DNA from: a virus
IMG/VR virus record: IMGVR_UViG_3300032284_001272
Coordinates: 1-58,942 of that record
DNA: 58,942 nucleotides
Reading direction: 5' to 3' (one strand)
A program made the position numbers and the translations under genes. Shown here in pieces: positions 6,500 through 11,805 of the stretch. A model generated the notes under the pieces. The model had not been told where the DNA came from. It saw nothing but the letters and a program-made list of their open reading frames with translations, and did no database searches. The first letter of the stretch is position 1; each line of letters opens with the position of its first letter.

Positions 6500-7291
6500 A
6501 TGTTGAACGAAATTCACGCTCTCGAAACTCTTCCATCATCCGCCCTTGCTAGCGAGCCGCATTTCAGCCGCGCCCCCGCATATGCTCACATTAAGACAAG
6601 TGATATTGCACAATTATTGCGCGATGAATTCGATATGTTGCCCGTCTCATCATCCGAACGTCGGGTGCGTCGTTCTGATAAGCAAGGGTATCAGCGGCAC
6701 CTTGTGAAATTCCGTCGGTCCGATTTGATGCATACGGATAAGCCGCAGGTGCCGGAATTGCTGGTGCTTAACGCCCATGATGGCAGTTTTGCCGCGCACC
6801 TATGGACAGGCTATCACCGCTTCGCATGTGCGAATGGATTAGTTGTCTGCACTAGCAGTTTCGGGAAAGTGTCAGTGCCGCATCGCGGCGATGCATGGGG
6901 TAAAATCATAGACGGGGTTTATCGCGTGATTGATAATGCTAACGAGGCGGAAAGGGCCATAGAAAATTGGAGCGGCTTGGATATGCCTTGGGTTGATCAA
7001 TTATCCTTTGCTAATGAGGCGGTCAAAATCCGATATGACGATCCAAATGATTGCCCTGTTAATCTCGGGGATTTGCTTTTAATGCGACGTTCGGAAGATC
7101 AAGGTTCGGACCTTTGGCGTGTGTTCAATCGGGTGCAGGAGCATTTGATTAGGGGCGGGCTTGTCGGTCGCAATAGTGAAGGCGAGCGCCGGACCATGCG
7201 ACGGATTAAGTCACCAGAGCGCGACGTCGGGATTAATTCCGCCTTATGGCAATTGGCGGATCAATACGCCCAAACCCGCGCAATCGCGTAG
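6500..7291 (+). CDS. DUF932 family phage/plasmid protein
   Basis: 263 residues. Recognised by the DUF932 pattern: RHLVKFRRSDL, then LLVLNAHDGSFAAHLWTGY, FACANGLVVCTSSFGKVSVPHRG and a helical region around VYRVIDNANEAERAIENW. This family is found on phages and conjugative plasmids; its biochemical role is not established. It is the first plus-strand gene of the island and is followed by a hairpin leader repeated before the next two genes. An AAAGGG sequence lies upstream of the ATG. Confidence 0.85.
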   Translation: MLNEIHALETLPSSALASEPHFSRAPAYAHIKTSDIAQLLRDEFDMLPVSSSERRVRRSDKQGYQRHLVKFRRSDLMHTDKPQVPELLVLNAHDGSFAAHLWTGYHRFACANGLVVCTSSFGKVSVPHRGDAWGKIIDGVYRVIDNANEAERAIENWSGLDMPWVDQLSFANEAVKIRYDDPNDCPVNLGDLLLMRRSEDQGSDLWRVFNRVQEHLIRGGLVGRNSEGERRTMRRIKSPERDVGINSALWQLADQYAQTRAIA

Positions 7292-7350
7292 CCATTGGCA
7301 AGGGCGCAATCTCCACGGGTTGCGCCTCTCCAATTGCTATCAAGGCAATT
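7292..7350 (+). promoter_or_regulatory. Leader with two mutually exclusive hairpins (copy A)
   Basis: Stem 1 pairs CCATTGG (7292-7298) with CCAATTG (7330-7336), enclosing GGCGCAA (7303-7309) pairing with TTGCGCC (7320-7326). Stem 2 pairs AATTGC (7332-7337) with GCAATT (7345-7350). Stems 1 and 2 share bases 7332-7336, so only one can form. The same design appears at 7648-7704. It sits between the DUF932 stop and the next gene. Confidence 0.6.
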
Positions 7351-7377
7351 GACTTAACCTAAAGGAAAGGGAAAAAA

Positions 7378-7647
7378 ATGATTTATATAGCAACTGACAT
7401 TCATGGCCGTGGCCTTCGTCATGTGACCGCTTATGATTCGCGCAAAGACTTTTTAAGCACAGCACTGCAATGGCTTGACCGATCCGACAAATATTTTTCG
7501 ATTAAAGCGCGGTCATCAATCAATGACATTTGTGATGCACTTCGCGACAGTGGGGCAGGCTTTGGTGCGCGATCACATCATCGCGTCACGCGACGCGAAG
7601 CCTTTAAACTCGCGCGCGATGGAATTAAAACATCCGGTTTTGCGTGA
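7378..7647 (+). CDS. Hypothetical protein in the island
   Basis: 89 residues, basic in the second half (SHHRVTRREAFKLARDGIK), beginning MIYIATDIHGRGLRHV. The opening resembles a beta strand and loop, but no family is recognised. A purine-rich AAAGGAAAGGG site precedes the ATG. It lies in an apparent three- or four-gene plus-strand operon with the DUF932 gene. Confidence 0.7.
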   Translation: MIYIATDIHGRGLRHVTAYDSRKDFLSTALQWLDRSDKYFSIKARSSINDICDALRDSGAGFGARSHHRVTRREAFKLARDGIKTSGFA

Positions 7648-7704
7648 CAATCAGTTAGGGCGCATCTTTCGGGGTGCGTCTCACTGATTGCCATGGTGGC
7701 AATC
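7648..7704 (+). promoter_or_regulatory. Leader with two mutually exclusive hairpins (copy B)
   Basis: Stem 1 pairs CAATCAGT (7648-7655) with ACTGATTG (7683-7690), enclosing GGGCGCA / TGCGTCT. Stem 2 pairs GATTGCC (7686-7692) with GGCAATC (7698-7704). The shared GATTG makes the two stems alternatives, as in attenuators. Layout and several blocks (AGGGCGCA, CGGG, TGCG, GGCAAT, AACTT) match copy A. Confidence 0.65.
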
Positions 7705-7738
7705 AACTTGACGTAACGTTATGAAAGGGTTATATAAA

Positions 7739-8068
7739 ATGGATATCGGGATTGAATTAAATCGCGAATTGGACCGGATGCATAGTCGAATTCGAACGCT
7801 AGAAGAAACGAAACAAGATGAAACAGGCGGGAAAGAGACAGCCGCCTTATGGCAAAGGATTTTTGCGCTTGAAGCTGATTTAAGGGATATGGCTAAGGAT
7901 TTAAGCGCGGCGGAAGGCAAGCTTGCTATCCTGCAGGATAGTTTAGAGGATAAAATCAGCGAGGCGATCAAAGCCGCAATGGTTGAGATGGCGGAAGATA
8001 AAATCGAGGAAGCAATCCAAGACGCCATTGAGAAGCTTCCTTATCGTCTTTCAATCACATTGGATTAA
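7739..8068 (+). CDS. Coiled-coil protein in the island
   Basis: About 109 residues from the ATG at 7739, preceded by GAAAGGG; an in-frame ATG at 7721 would add six residues. Nearly the whole protein is predicted coiled coil: RELDRMHSRIRTLEET, then ALEADLRDMAKDLSAAEGKL, then an acidic helix (EDKISEAIKAAMVEMAEDK). No homologue recognised. Such a protein could multimerise on the phased DNA arrays that flank the island, but no DNA-binding motif is seen. Confidence 0.7.
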   Translation: MDIGIELNRELDRMHSRIRTLEETKQDETGGKETAALWQRIFALEADLRDMAKDLSAAEGKLAILQDSLEDKISEAIKAAMVEMAEDKIEEAIQDAIEKLPYRLSITLD

Positions 8069-8078
8069 GGGGCGGATC

Positions 8079-8318
8079 ATGGGGCAAGGTGCTACTCTTG
8101 AATTCTATGATGCGGACGAATTTTCGTCATATGTTGAGGCGAAAAAGAAAAACGCCGTCAAAGGCGTACACCTAGATTACGCCGATAAAGACACGCTCGC
8201 GCAATCGGCGGTATGGGATGCATTGGAGATAATTCACGCCGCTTTATCAGTCGCGGATAAAAGAGACATGAAGCTTCGTTATGTCTTAACACGCGATAGC
8301 GTGATTTTAGACTGCTAG
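8079..8318 (+). CDS. Hypothetical protein, last gene of island operon
   Basis: 79 residues from the ATG at 8079, which follows GGGGCGG by a short gap. Starts MGQGATLEFYDADEFSSYVEAKKKNAV and ends KLRYVLTRDSVILDC. It follows the coiled-coil gene by 10 bases and is followed by a strong terminator. No family recognised. Confidence 0.65.
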   Translation: MGQGATLEFYDADEFSSYVEAKKKNAVKGVHLDYADKDTLAQSAVWDALEIIHAALSVADKRDMKLRYVLTRDSVILDC

Positions 8319-8370
8319 CGTATCAGGTAAAAGCCCAGGCGATTGAGCCAATAGGCTAAGGCAAAACATA

Positions 8371-8402
8371 AGGGGTCGGTCCATTGGATCGGCCCCTTTT
8401 TC
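8371..8402 (+). terminator. Rho-independent terminator of island operon
   Basis: AGGGGTCGGTCC pairs with GGATCGGCCCCT (G-T wobbles only) across a three-base loop and is followed by TTTTT. Confidence 0.85.
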
Positions 8403-8707
8403 GTTACGCTATCGAAACAAATTGGAATTCGGTTTCACTATGGCTTAACAGAGTTAAGGATATCGCGGGGCATGGGGCCAATATAGGCTAAATGGAACGA
8501 TAAAGAAGGGCATAGAGCCGCCTTGAGCACAGTGTCCGCTATGGTGGTGGCTTGGAACCCATAAAACCCGCCAGTGACCGTTTAAATCGGTTTTAGAGCT
8601 ATATGGCACCCCACACCATAACAGAGCCGCCAAAAGGCGAGAATTCGCCTTATGAGAATACGTTAGTATTCGAATAAGCTAGGTTCCTAATAGATGGTTC
8701 ATATATA

Positions 8708-8803
8708 GACCCCCCCCATAATGGCCCCCCTCCTCATTGCTTAAAAGAAAACTAAGACCCCCCCCATTTGTGCCCCCCTCAAGGATGGCACCCCTCCCAC
8801 TAA
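8708..8803. repeat. C-rich direct repeat, 48-bp period
   Basis: GACCCCCCCCAT recurs at 8708-8719 and 8756-8767, and GCCCCCCTC follows at the same 48-bp offset in both copies. A third, degraded GGCACCCCTC lies near 8787. Confidence 0.8.
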
Positions 8804-8814
8804 ATATGGCATGA

Positions 8815-8911
8815 CGTAACAGTAGCGACACGTTACGTTAGGGCGGAAAGCTTCCGTAACCTTTGGGAAACTTTACGCAACGTCACGTAACATTGTTTAC
8901 GTTACGTAACG
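8815..8911. repeat. Cluster of CGTAAC / GTTACG boxes
   Basis: GTAAC or its complement occurs at 8816, 8832, 8856, 8887, 8901 and 8906. The last two form the perfect 12-bp palindrome CGTTACGTAACG (8900-8911). Spacing is irregular, unlike the adjacent GTTC array. Confidence 0.7.
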
Positions 8912-8947
8912 GCATATGACGTTGACGCAAGGAGATGACGATGGGTA

Positions 8948-9036
8948 AGTTCATGGTCTGTTCTCGTTTCGTTCCCGTTATGTTCTTGTTTTGTTCACGG
9001 TTTGTTCTAGGTTTACTATCTGTTCACGATTTGTTC
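8948..9036 (-). repeat. Helically phased GTTC (GAACA) array, right
   Basis: GTTC starts at 8949, 8960, 8971, 8982, 8993 and 9004, six copies at exactly 11 bp, then at 9022 and 9033, again 11 bp apart. Most copies read TGTTC. It is the reverse complement of the left array (5251-5346), which also has eight sites, so the two arrays face each other across the island. Confidence 0.88.
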
Positions 9037-9272
9037 TTTGGCTGCGGTAACCCCCTACCCCCCTTTTGCCTGACCCTCCTACACGGATCAGTACCCCTCC
9101 CTCCGCCAGATAAAACCATTTTCCCACTAATTTGCTTTTTTCCAAACAACAGCGCAGCGGGCCAAAGGCTACCCCCGGGTACCCCTTTACAAGTACCTAT
9201 ACCCGCCGAAGGCTACCCCCAAAAAGGTACCCCCATATGAAAGGAACCTTTAATACCGCAAACTCATATTAA

Positions 9273-9306
9273 AGAAAAACCGCCACAACCTTTCGATCAT
9301 GGCGGC
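9273..9306 (-). terminator. Rho-independent terminator (minus strand)
   Basis: On the minus strand GCCGCC ... GGCGG followed by TTTTTCTTT. It ends the minus operon containing 9352-9686. Confidence 0.75.
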
Positions 9307-9351
9307 TAATTGGCGGGGACAACAGACCCCTTCTCGTAGGGAACTTCCCCG

Positions 9352-9447
9352 TTAATCTTTTATAAGCGTGTAGACGAAGTACACACCCAACCATAGCATA
9401 ACCATTATAGGCAGAACCAAACCCACGAACAAGACAAAATCACTCAT
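9352..9447 (-). CDS. 31-residue membrane protein
   Basis: The ATG overlaps the TGA of the upstream gene (ATGA at 9447-9444). The product starts MSDFVLFVGLVLPIMVML, a single long hydrophobic segment, and ends YTLIKD. The overlap implies translational coupling. Length and composition fit a small phage membrane peptide; the function is unknown. Confidence 0.6.
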   Translation of the reverse strand: MSDFVLFVGLVLPIMVMLWLGVYFVYTLIKD

Positions 9448-9686
9448 AATCCCAACACCTCTCTCGTTTCTTCCATAGCTTCTTCCCCCAGTAACGGATC
9501 ATCTTCCCCATCCGCCTCCCAAAACTTTACCCACATGCAAAGCACGTTACGAAGCTTCTCAATCTCATCGGCGCAAACCCATTCAATTGTCTCCTCTTTA
9601 GGCCATGTAGATTTCCCAGTTACTGGATCGCGCTCGCCATCCTCGCAATCCAAAGCAGCCTTTCGTAATTCCTCAACAAGATCCAT
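9444..9686 (-). CDS. Small acidic protein related to the EIEKLR family
   Basis: 80 residues beginning MDLVEELRKAALDCEDGERD and containing CADEIEKLRNVL. This links it loosely to the ALKGDE coiled-coil family, but it lacks the ALKGDE tail. GGGAGATAAATA before the ATG resembles the repeated ribosome-binding box. It lies just downstream of the tRNA gene on the same strand. Confidence 0.65.
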   Translation of the reverse strand: MDLVEELRKAALDCEDGERDPVTGKSTWPKEETIEWVCADEIEKLRNVLCMWVKFWEADGEDDPLLGEEAMEETREVLGL

Positions 9687-9704
9687 TATTTATCTCCCGG
9701 TAAT

Positions 9705-9779
9705 TGGAGCGGGCGATGGGGTTTGAACCCACGACATCCTGCTTGGAAGGCAGGAACTCTACCACTGAGTTACACCCGC
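9705..9779 (-). tRNA. tRNA-Gly (anticodon UCC), CCA encoded
   Basis: A full cloverleaf folds on the minus strand. Acceptor stem GCGGGTG/CGCCCGC has one T-G wobble. The D-stem is ACTC/GAGT and the anticodon stem is CCTGC/GCAGG, with loop CTTCCAA (anticodon TCC). The T-arm is GTGGG-TTCAAAC-CCCAT, followed by discriminator T and encoded CCA. It decodes GGA and GGG. It lies between a terminator (9782-9818) and the gene at 9444-9686, so it may be transcribed by read-through or its own promoter. It would help translate the phage's very Gly-rich fibre and GGR-motif proteins. Confidence 0.95.
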
Positions 9780-9781
9780 AT

Positions 9782-9818
9782 AAAAAAGAACCCCCCAGTA
9801 CTCCGAACACCGGGGGGT
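9782..9818 (-). terminator. Rho-independent terminator (minus strand)
   Basis: On the minus strand ACCCCCC ... GGGGGGT followed by TCTTTTTT. It ends the 11155-9830 minus operon directly before the tRNA. Confidence 0.8.
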
Positions 9819-9829
9819 AGGACGGGTCT

Positions 9830-10153
9830 TTAAGCCGCCCCCTTATCTTTGAATTTCAGCTTGATCCTAAAGATGCGGTCAACATCATCTTCACTATCTT
9901 CCTCCGCCTTCTCCAGCGAATTGTACACAAGCATCGCGTAGCCCGCAATATCCTCCCAGTGGTCCTTTTCACTAGGATCACCACAAAGGATACGCGCAAG
10001 CTTTATTGAGATCATCTCCAAAGCTTCCGTCTGCTCGCTATCCATCCACTCCCAATTCAAGGTGTCGCGAAACATCCTTTTGAACTTCTGGGATGTGTGC
10101 GCCACATCCTCATAGTCACCATGGGTAAGTTTTCTATCTTCCAATACTTTCAT
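9830..10153 (-). CDS. Hypothetical protein, MazG/HisE-like size
   Basis: 107 residues, helical: LTHGDYEDVAHTSQKFKRMF, then LEMISIKLARILCGDPSEKDHWEDIAGYAML. The pattern 'R...HG.Y...A....K......Y....LEMIAxKLARIxxGDxxxxDHWxDIAGY' is common in phage DUF6378-type small proteins, perhaps helical nucleotide-pyrophosphohydrolase relatives, but I cannot confirm this. Its start overlaps the upstream stop. Confidence 0.75.
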   Translation of the reverse strand: MKVLEDRKLTHGDYEDVAHTSQKFKRMFRDTLNWEWMDSEQTEALEMISIKLARILCGDPSEKDHWEDIAGYAMLVYNSLEKAEEDSEDDVDRIFRIKLKFKDKGAA

Positions 10154-10380
10154 TGCTGTACAATCCCTTCATAACCATCAAGAGAGATGCTGAAAATGCG
10201 GCTATGAGGAATAAACAGCACAAGGACACCCTCTGACCACATATCTACATCATCTTTATGATCAATGTTGAAAAACCCAACACCCCTCTCACCAACGCGA
10301 ACCCCATCAGCCGTAACTTTGGCGGATGAATGGGTATCTTCTGTCCAATCAGCGTGTGTAACAACCAACCAAGTCTGCAT
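10150..10380 (-). CDS. Hypothetical protein
   Basis: 76 residues from the ATG at 10380, which overlaps the upstream TGA. GGAGATAAGTG before it resembles the repeated ribosome-binding box. Starts MQTWLVVTHADWTEDTHSSAKV and is rich in beta-strand-forming residues (VLVLFIPHSRIFSISL). No family recognised. Confidence 0.65.
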   Translation of the reverse strand: MQTWLVVTHADWTEDTHSSAKVTADGVRVGERGVGFFNIDHKDDVDMWSEGVLVLFIPHSRIFSISLDGYEGIVQQ

Positions 10381-10622
10381 CACTTATCTCCGTTTTGAAA
10401 AAATCTGTTCTTTGTCCAGTAAGCGCATGTCCAATAGATATTCACATCCATAGCTTGGCGGATGCGGGGGACCATATCACCACTGGACGGGTTAAAATGG
10501 TCATAGAACGTATCATTCATGGGGTTGCGACATACCATCCCACCTTCCGGGCGGCTCAGCATCCACGCGCATTTCGCGCATGTCTCCTCCCCAACCTCAC
10601 CCTTAACCGCCAGCGTCACCAT
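10380..10622 (-). CDS. Small Cys-containing hypothetical protein
   Basis: 80 residues with a CAKC pair near residue 16, then a CR near 32 and TCAYWT near 70. Four spaced cysteines could bind zinc. It overlaps both neighbours by a few bases in the minus operon. Function unknown. Confidence 0.65.
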   Translation of the reverse strand: MVTLAVKGEVGEETCAKCAWMLSRPEGGMVCRNPMNDTFYDHFNPSSGDMVPRIRQAMDVNIYWTCAYWTKNRFFQNGDK

Positions 10623-10864
10623 TGGCCCGGCTCCGCCATCTTCATGATCTCACCATGGTCCGTTTTATCCAAAACCTTCTTCTCAAAAGCTTCGCCAACC
10701 ATAAGGAACACCGCCTCTAATTCAGCCATTGAGTCCGAGAATAAAATAGGTTCCGTAACTCCGTAAACCCTACCCTCCTTATCGTAAAACACCTCGCAGA
10801 TGCCGAACGTGTCAACGTCCTCACCCTTAAGCCTCTCCTTAACAACCCTGTAATTCCAACTCAT
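10616..10864 (-). CDS. Hypothetical protein (MSWNYRVV type)
   Basis: 82 residues from the ATG at 10864, chosen because GGAGG lies six bases upstream. An earlier ATG at 10876 would swallow that site. The start MSWNYRVVKE and a FGICEVFYDKEGRVYGVTEP strand-loop pattern recall a small conserved phage family that begins 'MxWNYRVxxxxxGxxxIxEVYYD'. The biochemical role is unknown. Confidence 0.75.
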   Translation of the reverse strand: MSWNYRVVKERLKGEDVDTFGICEVFYDKEGRVYGVTEPILFSDSMAELEAVFLMVGEAFEKKVLDKTDHGEIMKMAEPGQW

Positions 10865-10974
10865 ACATTCCTCCATTTGTGAAACTCACGGATCATTTCC
10901 AGTGAAACCTCAATTATCTCGCGGTAAACCACCCCCGCTAAGACGCACACAATAAAATCAGCAAAACTTATCAT
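10861..10974 (-). CDS. 37-residue hypothetical protein
   Basis: Starts MISFADFIVCVLAGVVY, which is hydrophobic, then turns charged (REIIEVSLEMIREFHKWRNV). Its start lies inside the end of the upstream gene behind GAGGGG, and its TGA overlaps the ATG of the downstream gene. This fills the only gap in an otherwise gapless operon, which supports it. Confidence 0.55.
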   Translation of the reverse strand: MISFADFIVCVLAGVVYREIIEVSLEMIREFHKWRNV

Positions 10975-11155
10975 CTAACCCCTCTATCAATTCCAATATG
11001 TGCTTATGTTGATACCTCACGACCTCCTGTAAATTCTCAACCCTCTTCTCAAGGGCGAGAATTTGTTTACGCAGGTCAATAATGTGGTCAATCGTCACGG
11101 AATCAGCGTGTCTATCTGTTGGTGTGTAAGGCCCAAGCCACTTAATATTCGTCAT
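10958..11155 (-). CDS. Small coiled-coil hypothetical protein
   Basis: 65 residues from the ATG at 11155, preceded by GGGGTGGG. It has a clear coiled coil (IIDLRKQILALEKRVENLQEVV). It is the first gene of the minus operon, read from the divergent promoter at 11182-11210. Function unknown. Confidence 0.65.
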   Translation of the reverse strand: MTNIKWLGPYTPTDRHADSVTIDHIIDLRKQILALEKRVENLQEVVRYQHKHILELIEGLDDKFC

Positions 11156-11181
11156 CACCCACCCCTTTTCCCATACGAATC

Positions 11182-11218
11182 AACATAATACTCGGATTAA
11201 AGGCGGTCAACCTTTAAT
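11182..11218 (-). promoter_or_regulatory. Minus-strand promoter with overlapping 8-bp inverted repeat
   Basis: On the minus strand TTGACC (11205-11210), 17 bp, TATGTT (11182-11187) forms a sigma70-like promoter for the 11155-9830 operon. ATTAAAGG (11196-11203) and CCTTTAAT (11211-11218) form a perfect inverted repeat with a 7-base spacer that covers the -35 box: an operator candidate. Confidence 0.65.
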
Positions 11219-11223
11219 ATAAT

Positions 11224-11252
11224 TTGACATAACGTAAACTCATGAATATTAT
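11224..11252 (+). promoter_or_regulatory. Late promoter at the terminase small-subunit start
   Basis: TTGACA (11224-11229), 17 bp, TATTAT (11247-11252). The predicted transcription start is about 11259-11260, directly at the in-frame ATG at 11260, so the transcript could be leaderless. A TATAAT at 11218-11223 could serve a second, weaker upstream promoter. Confidence 0.6.
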
Positions 11253-11805
11253 TCAACTCATGAGCGAAACTAATGAATCATCATTTCCGGAACGTCCTTA
11301 CGGCAAGCGTTCGAAGACGGGGAAGCGCATGGGTAGAAAACCGACGAAACCGCCTGTTGAGAAAAAGCAGCCGGAAATCGAGAAGAAAACCCGTAAGCGC
11401 AGGTTGCAGGACAGTGATCTGGTAAAGAAGGCCATTATGGGCCTCGCTAAGCGCCAATTTACGCTGGATCAAATCGCGGATGTGGTTGGTGTCAGCAAGA
11501 CTTGGTTAAAGGAAAATTACCAGCAGGAAATTAAATCCGGCAGGGAGGTCGCGGATGCGTTGGTCGTTGAGAACTTATACCAGCAAGCGATGAAGGATAC
11601 GCCCGCGTCAATTCAGGCGGGTATTTACCTGACGAAGGCTCGCCTTGGGTGGAAGGATAAGCCTGACGAGGACAGCAGACCGCAAGTTGTTTTTAATTTT
11701 GGTGAACTATCTTACGAAGAACGCCAAGTATTGATGGAAAAGATTCAAGAGAAAAAACGTCTAGCCGCTAGAACAATTGAAGGTGAAATAGTCAGCGATG
11801 AGTAA
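11242..11805 (+). CDS. Terminase small subunit
   Basis: 187 residues from the ATG at 11242; the ATG at 11260 gives 181 and fits the promoter better. A basic N-terminal tail (GKRSKTGKRMGRKPTK) is followed by a helix-turn-helix (RQFTLDQIADVVGVSKTWLK) that would bind the packaging site. A helical oligomerisation part and a C-terminal segment follow. Position just before the large subunit, with 8-bp overlap, supports the call. It recognises phage DNA and starts packaging. Confidence 0.85.
   Translation: MNIIQLMSETNESSFPERPYGKRSKTGKRMGRKPTKPPVEKKQPEIEKKTRKRRLQDSDLVKKAIMGLAKRQFTLDQIADVVGVSKTWLKENYQQEIKSGREVADALVVENLYQQAMKDTPASIQAGIYLTKARLGWKDKPDEDSRPQVVFNFGELSYEERQVLMEKIQEKKRLAARTIEGEIVSDE

Larger units (their letters stand above)
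8403..9272. other. Long repeat-rich non-coding region
   Basis: About 870 bp without a credible gene. It contains, in order, a C-rich 48-bp duplication (8708-8803), a cluster of ACGTAAC boxes (8815-8911), the GTTC phased array (8948-9036) and a duplicated AAGGCTACCCCC (9165-9176, 9209-9220). A frame open from 8935 to 9240 reads through these repeats and encodes low-complexity residues, so I do not call it. This is the best candidate for a replication origin or partition site. Confidence 0.6.

Noticed and set aside
8590-8602. GTTTTAGAGCTAT matches the start of a type II CRISPR repeat / guide scaffold
   Set aside because: Single copy, no array, no cas gene and no matching anti-repeat nearby; a 13-base match is probably chance.
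8935-9240. 101-codon open frame with AAGGAG upstream
   Set aside because: It reads through the phased GTTC array and the ACCCCC repeats, so its residues are low complexity dictated by repeats. The AAGGAG abuts the first ATG.
9705-9779. tRNA gene as a prophage attachment site
   Set aside because: No integrase recognised and the tRNA is complete within an early operon; nothing suggests an att core.
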